Part shown: positions 1 to 12,245 of the stretch, piece after piece
Layout: the number at the start of each line of letters is the position of its first letter
Numbering within the stretch: the stretch's first letter is position 1
Assembly (NCBI RefSeq): GCF_000512585.2
Contig: NC_089241.1
Span: 6,962,001-7,026,000, forward strand
Source of the DNA: Kwoniella bestiolae CBS 10118
Lineage: Eukaryota; Basidiomycota; Tremellomycetes; Tremellales; Cryptococcaceae
Direction: 5' to 3'
Length of the DNA: 64,000 nt
Notes under the pieces: generated by a model
The model's input: the letters and a program-made list of their open reading frames with translations, nothing else
What the model was told of the DNA's origin: nothing
The model's database searches: none
Program-made: the position numbers and the translations under genes

Positions 1-530
1 GATTGACTGATACCCGCATACGTCAACACATCCCCCTCCTTATCAGGTTTGAACTTTTTAATTGCAAATACATCCCCCTCTTTCGCAGGAAGATCACCTG
101 GTCTCATACATAACTCTGGATTATTGAGGGGGTCCAGTATGGGTGTGTTGGAATTTGATGAGGTCGAGGTAGTGGGTGATGGGAGTTTATCTTTCGGTAT
201 CGACAATGCCGCTCTAGCTGAGGAAGGTAAGATCGATTTGTTGGATTTGGAAGTTGATGAAGAGGATGGTGAGGGGAGCAGCACTGCCTTGTATACTCTT
301 CCGTATGTACCTGTCGCATAAGATCAGCTTGTCGTTTCATTCAGAGCGTTTATAATACACTTGAATCACCTGATGATATGAACCCCAGTATCTTATACGT
401 CTTCAATACGCTGCTCAACGTTAATCATCAGCTATCACCTCGATCCTTCCACTCCGAACATACTCGCCTGCACTTACGTCCTTCTCTCCCTGTCCCTCTT
501 TGCACGATAGTAGTGCATGGGATCGATCAT
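1..530 (-). CDS. SSN3: Cyclin-dependent kinase 8 / Ssn3, N-terminal part (cut by window edge)
   Basis: Ser/Thr kinase of the Mediator CDK8 module, which phosphorylates RNA polymerase II CTD and transcription factors in the nucleus. Three exons are visible (minus: 478-530, 370-410, 1-310). The joined start reads MIDPMHYYRAKRDRERR, followed by a KILGFISSGTYGRVYKA glycine-rich loop and, after a roughly 70-residue Ser/Thr/Pro-rich insert, FAIKKFKPDKEGD. That last block holds the ATP-binding lysine region and is diagnostic for CDK8. The insert between the glycine loop and the lysine strand is common in fungal Ssn3. The gene continues beyond position 1, so the catalytic loop and C-terminus are not visible. 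It shares a roughly 500 bp divergent promoter with SPC7. The start was chosen as the first ATG giving the family N-terminus; an internal ATG (MHYY) is an alternative. Confidence 0.9.
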
Positions 531-1024
531 GCTCGACCCGGGGACCATAGCTGCTGCCATAACGTGTTGACCTTGCAAGTGACCACGGATGTACAGAGCT
601 ACTCGATGATGCAACATGGACATTTATTAATACATGTATCCTTCCTCACTCCCAGAGGTCCGAGCGGCCGAAGCAGGACGGTGGCACGTGGCATCGTTCT
701 ATTCCTGTTTGATGGCGACTGATTTTGTCTTATTTTCCCACGGTGGAAGAGCGGGAAGCGGAACCAAATGATGACATTGTCATGGTGGACTGAATAAACA
801 AAACAAACAAAAACAACAAGATGATAAACACCCTTCATTCAGTATCATCATCATCATCATACATCATCAGCTACATCTTACTACCGTATCATCACAGCTA
901 ACCCCTACTTCAGTCTCAACCTCACACCAACTGAACAGCTGCGCAAACGAATTCTCGAAAGGCAAGACCGAATAGCCCTGACTGGATCCCCAAAATCCCT
1001 TTCCCCTTCCTCCACTCATTCAAC
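531..1024. promoter_or_regulatory. Divergent intergenic region between SSN3 and SPC7
   Basis: The two start codons lie about 0.5 kb apart on opposite strands, so this segment must hold both promoters and 5' leaders. It contains an ATC trinucleotide run at about 844-860 and a C/T-rich leader just before the SPC7 ATG. No gene is seen in it; the small reading frames overlap both strands and lack family features. Confidence 0.6.
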
Positions 1025-4000
1025 ATGTCACTCCCCACCCAATCCCCCAGACGACGCAAGTCACTATCGCTATCACTTGCTGAGCACAATCTCAATCTCG
1101 ACAATGTAACCCTTCCTATTACCAACAAGGAGTTCAGGATACAGAAACAGAAGGGATCAGTAGATGTCGGCGGAGATGTTCAGTTTCAGGTTGGAAAGGC
1201 CGGTGAAGAGCTGAGTCCGAGGAGGAAAGCTAGACGACATGCAGTGAGTACACACAGCTTACCAAGAATCATGTTATGAAAACTTCTCAGACAACAGCTG
1301 ATGAATCATCGCAGCAACCGAGAAAGTCTATTCTTAAACCCCTGCCATCCCAGAATGACGATAGCGAAGAGACTCAGCAATATGCTCACACGATCAATTT
1401 TGCTGCTTCGCAAACCATGATATCGAGACGAGTTAGTTTCGCACCAAATGCGCACGTCAGGTAAGTTTACAGTCCACTATTCCATAACACTACAGATGAC
1501 CAAGCTTACAGAATCGCCATAAAGGATGTTTGAAACCACCAAATCACCTGATGGTACCCCAGCTCCAGGAACCACATTCTCCCTTCCCCCTCCAGCTTCT
1601 GGACTTGGCGGTCCAAGGTCATCCTTATCATCGCACTCACGTCGATCATCCATTCAAAACATCGTATCAGTCGCCAAACCCAATGTCTTTGCTCCTTCGA
1701 TATTCCAAGGGGAGGGTGAGGTCGAGGGCGAAGAATCGATGGAAATTGAAGAACAGTCCGATTCTGGATCAGAAGATAACGGTGCCGTAGAGATGGGTCG
1801 TCAATTCAATGGTCAGAGAGGCAATTTCTCATTCGGTGGTGAAAGTCAACAAGCATCTTCAACTGTTGAGCCTGTACAAAGTGATGAAGAGGAGGAGATG
1901 GATATGGATATAACGCAGAATGTATATGGAGGGATCGTACGAAGAGCTTCGATGGCTGCGAACACAACGGTCGATTCGGACGTTACTGAGGAAGCGGATA
2001 TCTCAACTCGATCAGACGAAGAGAAGACAATGGACTTCACAATTGCCGTGGGGGGATTGTTACCTCCCCAAGCGCCCCAGGGAGCAATGTCAAATCGAAA
2101 TTCTATTGGATATTCTTTCCCCGTTCCAGAGGGTTCAAATGCTTTCAGACCAGGCGACGATATTGAAGGCGAAGTCGAGATGGAGATGGAAGAGACTGTC
2201 GCCTTCGGTGGAATAATAGGCCCGGATGATACAATCAGTTCAGGTGGCGATTCATTCAGTAATGAGGGACGAGAAAAGACGATGACTTTCACCTTCAACC
2301 ACTCCATCGTTCCGCCCCAAGAAGAGGAAAACGATGATGACGGTATGGAGATGACCATGGCTCAAGGTGGTATCATCTCTTTCCCTCCACCTTCGCCCGC
2401 GGGTACGACTTCCTACCCTCCTGTATCTCCTGGTCGAACACTCTCACATCCACCTGTATCACCCGGTAGACCGTTACCTACAAATACTCGTCCGATGTCA
2501 GGTACACCATCCTTCGCTCGACCTACCGTATCCTCCGCGCAGAAGACGTCGACCACTCAAAAGCGAAATGTCTTCGCTCCTTCGCCAAGTCCCACCAAAT
2601 CGACAACACCTAAGAAAGCAGGGATGCAAGTTGCCGGGGAAGTGGCCAAACGGCTCAGTTTCGGTTCTGCTACATCTAGCGCTAGCAAGAAACGATCACG
2701 AGACGAGGGTGAGATTGCCCAAGAGAGTATCAGCGGGAGTGCCAAGAAGACTAAACTTGATTCTCAAGTCGAAGAGGTATTTGGAGGTACACCCGTGTCT
2801 CAACCTGCTCCTCGAGCTTCGTTGGGTGTCTCAAGGTTGTCTTTAGGTGCCCCTAGAGCCTCTCTGGGAACTCCTATGCGTATTGCTCGAAGTCCAGCTA
2901 CTGCTAGGCAGAGTCTAGTCAGAGTGGCTGATCCGGAACCTGAGGAATCTGAGGCAGAAGTAGAGGAGAAAGAAGTAGTAGAACCAGAATGGGAACAACC
3001 GCAGACTATCTCTTTGGCATCTTTCCTTGAGATGGCGGGTGTGCAGTTCATGGAAGGTCTTCCTGGGTTGGACAGAAGGAGAAGTAGTGTCGCGAAGGGT
3101 ATTTTGGGTCAATCGTATTCTGGAGGAGGTAAGTTTGCATTCTGACGTTTGCTTACGAACATATAAGCTTACGAATTCGCGTTACAGAACGTGAATTTGC
3201 TTTACACGAGTATTCTGAGGCTCAAGTCAATTCTATATTCTTGAACATGTATACTTGGGTAGGTCTTTCAAGACTCCGAGCTGAAGTGTGCCGTTTGAGC
3301 GAGTATTGATGGATATCGTATTCATAGGCCGCCAACAAACTCAGAGAAGATATCCGGACTGGACAAGCCGAACTCGATCTATGTGAAGCTCGATGCGATG
3401 AAGATTCCCCTCCGGTAATTCAAGAGTATCTATCGGCTACAGACGAGGATAAACAGTTGTTCGAATTGACCTTCAAGTCGTTCAAGACCAATACTCAGCT
3501 GAAGGCTAAGGAAATGTGGTATGATTGGAAATTGCAATTGATGCAGACCATCAAACCTGATGTTGAAGGGATGTTACAGGGCATGCAGGAGGTAGGTTTC
3601 TGTCTCCTCCAGCTAGCAGAATGATGATTATCGTACGACAGCTAATCATGTTGGTTGTTGATAGGACAACGATCGATTGAATGCATTGCAAGAACAGACT
3701 GACGCGATACTCCCTGATCTCAAGGCTAGACAAGCGGCCTTACAAGCTGAATTGGAGAAAGAAAGGGAGATAGTAGCAGACATCGCAGCATGTGATCAGC
3801 AGGAGTTGATTTCGCTCAAGGAAGGAATAACGGAACAAGGGTGAGTGTATACACTGTGGGCAACGGAGGAGATATGAGCTGATAAGGATCGGATGACAGA
3901 ACGCAAATCAATATGTTCAATTCTGAGCTTGAGGAGTCCACTGCGAAATTGACAGCTCTGACTTCCAAGCTGGAAGAATTGATCAGCACCAAGAGAGAAT

Positions 4001-4999
4001 GTGTGGCGGCCATTCAATATGCTAAATCCCAGTGTGATCAATTCACTAGATCCGATGCGGTAAGATTACAAGGTGGGTGATCCGCTTTCTGACACACGTC
4101 ATCACGTCAAGAGCTTCATTTCCTGCTTGTTCTGTGGACTGATCCTGTGATAATTGTAATAGAGGAGTACAATTCGATCCAACATATCCACCTCTGGCGA
4201 CCTACCAAAATAACTTCCGATCGACTAGAGTTGGAGTTCGATAATGAGATATCCCTGACCTTCGCCTGTAGAGATTACATTGCGGATCTCAAATCTGCTC
4301 AATTGGGGTATCTGGCCGATAAAGCCAAACTTAAGAAATCTGGACCGATAGTCAGAGGTGCAAGGGAACAGATACCCACTGAAGGGTTGTTTGAGATGCT
4401 CAGGATAGCATTGAGGGAGATGGTCGTTGAAGGCGGATTTGACAGTTTGTCTTCGGTACGTTTTCCATCTTTTCCTATCTCTCATACTGACCACTCAACG
4501 TCCAATACAATGTGAGTATGTTCAACCAAGCTGATATTGTCTAAACCATCTACGCGATATAGCTAGTCCAAAGGATAGGTCAACTATGGTCCGTCTCCCA
4601 ACGTCTCCGAGCCGAACTGCACTATGTCAACTTCCGACATCCCATCACATACAAGGTGCAACCCCACTCCAACACGCTCATCGCGAGCATCACGATGGTC
4701 CTGCCCAGCGTGAAGTCCAAGATTATCGTGGATATAGGGATAAGTCAAGAGACCATCTGGGGATACCCTGATACACTCGTTGGGACTGATATAGAAATTA
4801 GGAAAGTGTATGGTAAAGCTGAGTGAGTAGCTTGTCCATCTGCTTGATCAGTAGAGTCAAATCACTGATATTATACCTCGATAGTATCACCCTCCTCATT
4901 CAGGCTGCTAGACAGACTATCTCGTCGACCACCCCTCAGGGATGTTTGGGGGCGTTCCTGCAAGTTTGCGTGGACGTTGCGGGGCAGTATGTCAAGTGA
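1025..4999 (+). CDS. SPC7: Kinetochore scaffold protein Spc7 / KNL1 / Spc105
   Basis: Outer-kinetochore KMN-network scaffold that recruits Bub1/Bub3 checkpoint proteins and PP1. Ten exons: 1025-1243, 1291-1460, 1525-3128, 3188-3258, 3328-3591, 3665-3840, 3900-4072, 4163-4455, 4563-4822, 4885-4999, giving about 1114 aa. PP1-docking motifs are visible in order: SILK at 86-89 and RVSF at 120-123 (RRVSFAP). A series of MELT-like repeats follows at about 255-410 (MDMDIT, TMDFT, MEMEET, TMTFT, MEMTM), often with a trailing GG[IL]. The middle is Ser/Pro-rich with basic patches. The C-terminal half (from SLASFLEMAGVQFMEGLPGL) is the Spc7 domain, with predicted coiled coils in exons 5-7 and a final RWD-like segment. 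Frame is kept across all nine introns. The exon 2/3 join uses the acceptor at 1524, because nearer AGs bring a stop. Confidence 0.94.
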
Positions 5000-5412
5000 A
5001 ATTGAGGTATATAAATGAATCTGCAGAGGGAAGAGGAATAGTTGGATATGGATGTTCTCTGGATGGTATAGCACGGTACGGTCGGGAGGAGTTTACTTGT
5101 GCTTGTTCTTTTGTATTTTGGGTTATCTGGATTTCGATTTGGATTTTATAGGACGTTGATTCGCTGTTGGATCGGTTGTGATTTTGTATCTTTCAGTTCT
5201 CGTTGATAGTCTACTTCGTTTCTTTAAACTATTGCCCATCGAGTCAAGTTGACATGAATGCAATAGTAGACTCATTGGACCAGATGAGAGACACTCCCGA
5301 GGTATGGAGTCAAGTCAACTGACTATGCATCAATTCCCCAAGCATATGCATATATATTCGTATGATATGTGATTTCAATTTCTACTTTTCTTCTACTTCA
5401 TCTGTATTGCGC
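5000..5412. other. Convergent 3' intergenic region (SPC7 / AAT1)
   Basis: Tail-to-tail spacer of about 0.4 kb. It is T-rich on the plus strand after the SPC7 stop and A/T-rich before the AAT1 stop, as expected for two 3' UTRs. No gene or repeat was recognised. Confidence 0.5.
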
Positions 5413-7854
5413 TTAGAGTTCACCTTTAACAGCTTTTGAAACTGATTCGGCAAAGTACTACAACCACCCCATCAGAATCATCAGTATATATCATACAATT
5501 TCTCAATAGATACGAAGAGTCAAAGGACAACACCCACATCAACATTGTTACTGTTCAGTCCAGCCATGGAGATTCGACCGTCCCTCGTGAGGTAGATCGA
5601 AGCTTTCTCAGCGAGCGCATCGACCTGTTCAGCTTTGAGACCGGTGAAGGAGAACATTCCTATAAATCAATAACAACACCAACGATCAGCTCGAGTCGTT
5701 TGTGCATTTCATATAATGTATGTTGGACGAAGAACAGAATGACCCACCAATCTGCGATTTGATGTGTCCCCATTCTCCGGGGGTGTTCAATTCTACGAGC
5801 TTGTTGTACAGCCTCTCCCTCATTTCGATGATTCGGTCGGCCATACCTTTGACTTCCACGAGCCATTCTTGCGTGAGCTCGGGGGAGGAAAGGATGGTGC
5901 TGACTAGACGGGCGCCGCTGGAAGAGGAGGGCAACGATCAGCAGCTTGATCTTCGTTGCCGGCTCGATGATTGCTTGGGGAGCGGATTGTCCAGGTCCTC
6001 CGTGGAATCACAAAAGATAGCCAAATGTTGAGAAGGAATGTACACTCACTGGACAGGTGGGTTAGAGTACAAAGGTCTAATGAGGATCTTCAATTGCGAA
6101 TCTACCCTGGCCTTCTCCTCGGGCGATTCACAGACGAAGGAGATGGCTCCTACTCGTTCACCGTAGAGACCCATGTTCTACTCTCATGCCATATACGTCA
6201 GCTCCCAGCTCCACTTCTTCCAAATCCTTGCTGCTCGACCGAGATCATGCGCGTAACCCACCTTGGCAAAAGATTGACAAAGAAGGAGTTGATGCCCTTG
6301 TTCAATAAAGTATCGGACGGCAAAGGCGTCTTTGAGGGTATCACCGGAGGCGAAACCTTGGTAAGCCTGGTAGATGCGAAGGTATCATACATCAGCATGA
6401 TGTATCCTTTAGAAAAAACGCAGGGCAGTCGAGAAAACGGGTGAAAGTAAGACTCACCATATCGAAGAATGGGAAGTGCTTCTTCTCCTTGACGATGTCA
6501 GAGAGTTCTTTCCATTGAGCTTCAGTTGGGTCAATACCGGTAGGGTTCTTGAGTAAGAAGGTAGTCAGTATCAAGACCAGGAATTTAATCAAACGAATGA
6601 ACTCACGTGAGCACAAGCGTGGAGAAGGATCTGAACAAAGAGATCAGATGGATGTCAGCTCAAATCATCCTGACTCTTTGCATGATGAAATGTTTCACTA
6701 ACGATTGACCCTTCTGGAGCAGCCTATCGAAATCGAATACATCAGCACATCAAGTCAACTGAATATCCGTGATGACAACGACTCACCTTGATATCAGCCT
6801 TCATACCCTCAAAGTCAAGTCCGACAGTCTCCTTGTTGAAGTACCTATCGACGTTATCAATTAGTATCAGCTCCAATCGATCTCATGCAGATAATGGCAA
6901 TGAGTGGGAATGAGGCTCACTTGTATTGCTTGACCTCGAGACCTGAATCCTTGGAGATGGGGATATGGTTCCCCCAAGTAGGAGTGGGGAGGTAGATGGT
7001 CTTGGCGCCTGGGTAATGTCTTGCGAGGAAGGCGGTACCGATTCTGAGGGCACCTGTACCTGAGATGGATTGGGTAATGGCGAGCTGGGGGATGAGATCA
7101 GCATATACGCCGGGTTGACACGCAAGGTTTGGAAATAGGGTGAAGATTAGAGCATTGATAGACTTTCACTCACTCGTTTCTCGACGAGGGGTTTCGAGTC
7201 TTTACCATACGCCAACTCGGCAGCGAGCTTGGTGAAGTCTGCCAAACCCTATATAGGTTCATACATGATCATCAGCATGATGGTACCTCAAGAGGACGAT
7301 AGACTGGAACCTGGTGAGAGCAACGTGAATGTACATACGGTGATGGGGAGATATTCTTTATCTTGCATAGCATCGGCAAGGATCTTCTCCGCCTTCTTCA
7401 CGGTGGGGAGGACGTAGGGTTTACCTTGACCATCTCGCTAAGTCGTATTGGACAGCATCAGCTTGTATTCATCCTCTTGAATCTGAATTAGAGGTGGAGA
7501 TATTAAGGCGAAGGAGAACTCACATAAGCTCCAACACCGAGGTTGATCTTCTTGGGTGATTTATCAGCCTTGAACTTCTCGGTGACACCTGCTCGCACAC
7601 AATACCAGCATGAACGTCAGTCGTGTGATTCAAATAGGTTGAGTGTATGAACATACCGAGAATAGGATCAGGAGGACTATAGTAGAGGAAATAATCATTA
7701 GCATATCGTGCACAAAGTTACGATCGGATAGGATCGGCGAAAGCAGACAGACTCACCCAGCAGGAACGTTTGACCATGTAGATACGGCCGCTCTAGCTAC
7801 TGATCTAGGAGCTGATGCTCTGGCGAGAAGGTATCTGGAGGATTGAATAAGCAT
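5413..7854 (-). CDS. AAT1: Aspartate aminotransferase, mitochondrial
   Basis: PLP enzyme interconverting aspartate/2-oxoglutarate and oxaloacetate/glutamate; the mitochondrial arm of the malate-aspartate shuttle. Fifteen exons (minus): 7757-7854, 7657-7676, 7524-7588, 7339-7437, 7174-7248, 6921-7084, 6787-6844, 6703-6723, 6607-6630, 6458-6547, 6262-6366, 6050-6177, 5748-5917, 5538-5659, 5413-5457, giving 427 aa. The N-terminus (MLIQSSRYLLARASAPRSVA) is Arg/Ser-rich without acidic residues, a typical matrix-targeting presequence. The mature part starts near STWSNVPAGPPDPILG. SISGTGALRIG, the NPTGIDPT substrate motif and SFAKNMGLYGERVG with PLP lysine K273 are present. The protein ends in AVKGEL. 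The structure is intact despite a 20 nt and a 21 nt exon. A cytosolic paralogue lies at 58.4-60.9 kb on the same strand. Confidence 0.95.
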
Positions 7855-8699
7855 TGTGATGTGTGCTCTTTTGAGGTTGTCGTAGTGAAGTAGAGAGAGG
7901 CGTCAACTGTTATGGGTTGTAGAATAGGATGTATCGAGTCGTGATTCGTGATTAGCAGTAAGCTGTAAGTGATGAGTGCACTGGGTTATGCGGGGCCAGT
8001 CACCACTTGAAATGGTTGGTTGGATGGTGCATTTCAGAATAACTCCGGCATTTCCGCCCGGAGCATATCGGAACGATGTATTTATTGGCTTGACTTCACT
8101 TTTACTCGACGCTTAGCATAATATCACCGACAGTACCAAGCCGACAGCTCGGTATGAGTGGAGTACATGGTATGGGTATATATAGGTTATCTTATCATAT
8201 CATCTCGCTCTCCTGAACAGAGCAGAAACAGTACGAGTATGTCAGAGGGTATTGCAGTTGTAGTACCACTAAGCGAGATCAGCCCAGCATGTGGGATATC
8301 TAAGCGATCTGGCTACTTGCTGTGGATTGATGTACGCGGAATAGATGAGAAAGAATTTCTTTGAGAAGAATAAGAATGTACAAGCGTACCAACGAAGGTA
8401 TCACTATAGTCTTGCATGTCGATGTCCCTCTGCAGAAGATACAGTGTACGTTCATTGGGTTGACGAAAAGGGGTTTGAGCATGAGCAGTCCATTTGATCA
8501 GACAGGAGCTGTACTAGGACAACTCAATTCAGTTCTAATCCCGGGGCGCTCTCGATAGCTCTAAATATGGGAACGAAGTGCTATGACGACAGGCGTAGGA
8601 CACAACGCCACGACGGATATCTTCTCTTCCGCGCACATTCATCATAATCGTAATCTATCGTTATGGTTCTCAAACGTCCTCGTTTCATCATTCACCACC
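7855..8699. promoter_or_regulatory. Upstream region of AAT1
   Basis: About 0.8 kb upstream of the AAT1 start with stops in all frames and no protein-like stretch. It should hold the AAT1 promoter and 5' leader. No specific operator can be assigned. Confidence 0.4.
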
Positions 8700-9502
8700 A
8701 TGGAAATCTGGGCCTTTCGTGATCTTACGAATGAGTATGATGCAGCAAAGTAATCGTGACAGCATACAGTGGTAGGCATCCTCAAGAAGGACTGTTCTAT
8801 CCCATCCTTCCCGAAAATCCTTTTTGGCAACTCATGAAATTTCAACTTCCACAGATACGACTACGAGCCTCAACGTAACGAGGGATTTGCCAAAATTTTG
8901 GAGATGCCAATAATCCGGGAACATCAGGTCAAGCGATTACCTCGTTTCAGACTGTCCCTCCCGGAGGCCTTGACCACGATGAAGAAGGCTTCGTGACATC
9001 CACCAATCCAGAGTCCAAAATCCGACCCGAAGTGCATACCATCCTATTCCTACTCGTCGATGGAACGTCGATTCATCCCTGGTAATTCGGGTCTCAACCT
9101 CACCCAACTAACAGCTAAAATAGCTAGGCCAGGTCCTAACGATGTTCCATTGATGTTCTTGATCCCTTTCTCTCAATTTAGGTAGGTGTGATCATTGGAA
9201 ACGCACTTATCGAAAACCGAGACACAGAACGTTCCTTCGCACGGATGAGGATTTACAACCGAGTAACTACTCGTGTAGATGTTCTTTAATTAAGATATCC
9301 TCTGCACTGTTCCACCACCACCATATAAGTGCGATACAAATGACGTCGAGGGCATCAGTGCGACGAGTGAGTGAGATGGCTTGTAGGGTTGGTTCGTGGT
9401 GGAAAAGAAGGGTTGCGGGAGTGCATGTCACAGATCATATGAGATCTCTCTTTCTCTTGTATGATATTCTAATCTTAGGGAGCAGATACTGTTATATGTA
9501 AG
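8700..9502 (+). pseudogene. Decayed, unidentified spliced gene (relic)
   Basis: Protein-like stretches lie in sequence on the plus strand. A start MEIWAFRDLTNEYDAA could join in frame to HPQEGLFYPILPENPFW only through a 26 nt GT..AG gap, too short for a normal intron here. An in-frame TAA sits at 8876-8878. The same frame then runs through NFGDANNPGTSGQ, VPPGGLDHDEEGFVTS and IRPEVHTILFLLVDGTSIHP. After that a normal-looking intron (9082-9127, with a CTAAC branch) leads to GPNDVPLMFLIPFSQF, and another GTAGGT..ACAG intron follows. Intact splice sites beside a stop and a shrunken intron suggest recent decay. I do not recognise the family. It could still be a live gene with splicing I did not resolve. 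Confidence 0.35.
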
Positions 9503-12203
9503 GTCATCTCGAAATTTTCGGAAGCGCAATCGGTTCTTCTACCATCTAAGTAGCATGAGCGATTCGTCATACAGTTTTCGTACCTGTTCCTCGTCATCTC
9601 TTCTTAATCCTAACTTACAAGTCCACCAATCTTCAAGCCAAACGAGGTTGTCACGCTGGAACAAGTGGACCCATGGAACGTTCCGGTAAGATTACCAGCC
9701 AGCATCCATCAAGCGAATTTTCTGAAACGCTTGCCCGTGACAGATGTCCCATGTTAGTCAAATCCTTAATTCTCCGAGAATTTTCTGTGGCTGTTGTAGT
9801 GCGTATGACATCACCACATGTCACGCCGAGGGATGTGAAAGTCTCACCATGATTTATGATCTATGCTAAGGCGTAAGGGGGTGCAGTGACGAGATAAGGG
9901 ATGCATTCCATGATGCTTCTCTGATAGCGAAGTGAGGACCTGAAGGATCGATACAATACACTGAAAAGAGGGTGATAGGTATCTGCTTCCCCTCAGAGCC
10001 GAAATAGCTAGTAGCAAGTCTATAACTAAGGTAGCATCGTTCACATTGAGATGGAGAGACATCGACGTGACTGTCACGGCCACCCTTTTAGAGAAGGGAT
10101 GAGAATGGAAAAGGATATCTTATCAGGATAATTGATCGGGACTACTCGTATTCGTACTCGTACCAATACCATCGTTACTGTATCCTGTGACGCTGAACGG
10201 GAAAGCACATGAGAATTCGGGAACGAAATCTGTCTGTTGAATGAGTCCGCCATTTACTAATGACATCGTTTGTACCATGAAGCCCATGCAACGATGTTCC
10301 ATTTGCATATATCCAACAGATACGATATGGGCTAGCAACAACAAGACCGAAGGGCAATTGAACTTTTATTGCTCAGTCCACGTTGGTCGGAGGCAAATCA
10401 CATTACAAGCCGGAAGAAGCGGCATCCGATTTCATCATTCAGATCTACGTACCTACTTGTTCCTACGGGATGTACACCGGCATAGATCTGCAAAAGGCGA
10501 ACTGTCATTCGCACGATGTTGGTTGATAGGTTGATATCGTCTCTTCAACCATCACTTCGTTACGTCGATACCAATATCAACCATTCACCTATTCAATTCC
10601 AATGATGCGATCATTTCCTTACGATTGGGGTGTCTCACTCTGATACGACCAAGCTCGCACTGATCTCTTACCCTCGGTTATACGTGCTATTTCGATCATA
10701 TCGGATTTTCATCAAAATTTCCGATTGATCATACAGTGACGACGAGTGATACCTGGTCTGTGCGACAAGTCAGACGAGCTACTAACGAAGAAGATGGTAT
10801 TCCTAGCTCAGAGTATGTATGATTGAGGCCGGATGCTATTTGCGCTGCTACCGACTATCACTTGATGTGTCAACTGATGTCCACCAGTTGTACTCGCATA
10901 CATCGTATATGAGCCAGGACCATCAAATAAGAGTACCAAGTCCATCAGGGGAACGAGCAGGTGAGGTACAAGAGGTGTTTCAGACAGTCGTGGTCAAGTC
11001 GTGTTTCTCTGATTGATCTGATCTAATTAGCGCAGGTCAGAGTTCTGCCAACCATCAATCCATCAATCCATCAAATGATGGAATGATCGGCATAGACATA
11101 CATAACACGCTAACTGAAATTTGATGGATACTGGCTGGCCCATCTATTCCCTTAATTTTCTGGCAAGGTGTCTGTTTGTACACACACATACACACAACAC
11201 ACACACCTCTCGAGGGATTGTTTGGCAAATCCACCTTTCTACGACATACGAAGAGTAAGAGCAATAGTTGAACTGGACACCCTCATCCAGCGGATCATGG
11301 GTGGTTTGCAGTACGAGAGGCTGTTCTGATCTGATTGAAGAAGAATGTTCTTCGGCTTTCCGATCAATCCCTAAAGTCCAGTTCAGCTCATAGGGGAATT
11401 CTCGAAACAGAGGTATGTGTGTCAGTGCGCTACACCTCACTTGCTATCTGTAGTTCACATACGCGCAGAACTTGATCAGAATCCTCACCCTCACCCTCTC
11501 GGTTAAGTAGTTACACGTTACCAGCACCATGGTCTAGAATGTAGGATTCTGGTAAGGTTTTGTACAGATGAAACTTTCTTCGACATGAATGTAACGCTTC
11601 TACAGTGACATGTCTTGTACAACTTACTACTAGACTAACGATCAAGTCATCGCCGAGATTCCCGCACTTGCATCTTATATTGGTTCGTGCTCAAGACGAC
11701 ATGCAATATATAAGATACCATAGGATGATCGTAAAGAAATATAGGAGTGTGACGCCCCTCGACGATAGAAATACACATACACAGATTCCTTGACATATTT
11801 ATCCACTATTATTACGCCTCAGACTTAAGGCTACTCCACGGATTGTCGGTGTCGATACCATAGCATACACCATCAAAGACTGCATCGTCGAGCTCAAGAT
11901 CAAAGATCAAATTTGTACCTGGGTGAAAATTCAGAATTGAGAATCAAATTGATCAGCACAATCAAGATACCCCATCAAGACATCGAGAGATACCATCATA
12001 CTAGTACAAATTGGCATAGGAAACCTCCTTGTGTTCTCAGTCACGCTCCCACTCCCACTCCCACCCACTCTTGAATTAATACACAAAGTGACGGATCGAC
12101 AGACGACATACCTTTGGCCTCGTTGTTGCTGCTAGTACACCACAATACTACACCACTTCACCATCTAATCAAAATCAAAACAAAACAACACTTCACCACC
12201 TAT
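9503..12203. other. Gene-poor region with possible minus-strand coding traces
   Basis: No intact gene was found. On the minus strand at about 10120-10345 there is an open stretch reading GGLIQQTDFVPEFSCAFPF and SVTGYSNDG. At about 9850-9975, behind a CTTTTCAG acceptor-like site, another reads CIDPSGPHFAIREASW. The DPSG-x-x-F pattern after a PF.V..GY stretch loosely recalls proteasome alpha subunits, but the match is weak and frames do not join cleanly. The segment 11170-11210 is a CA-rich simple repeat. The rest shows stops in all frames. Confidence 0.25.
11180..11207. repeat. CA-rich simple sequence repeat
   Basis: Imperfect ACAC/ATAC dinucleotide tract with several interruptions. Ordinary microsatellite in the gene-poor region. 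Confidence 0.8.
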
Positions 12204-12245
12204 TCTCTCATCTCTCATCTCTCATCTCTCATCTCTCATCTCTCA
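12204..12245. repeat. Tandem 7-mer repeat, 6 copies
   Basis: Six perfect head-to-tail copies of TCTCTCA, all pyrimidine plus one A per unit, inside the C/T-rich upstream region of the cyclin. A length-variable tract of this kind could alter transcription or leader length, but no function is shown. Confidence 0.95.

Noticed and set aside
1846..2358. 170-codon minus-strand reading frame opposite SPC7
   Set aside because: Ser/Ile/Val-rich mirror of the acidic MELT region; the plus strand has PP1 docks and MELT repeats.
5971..6444. 157-codon plus-strand frame
   Set aside because: Antisense to AAT1 exons 11-12, which encode the PLP-lysine motif SFAKNMGLYG.
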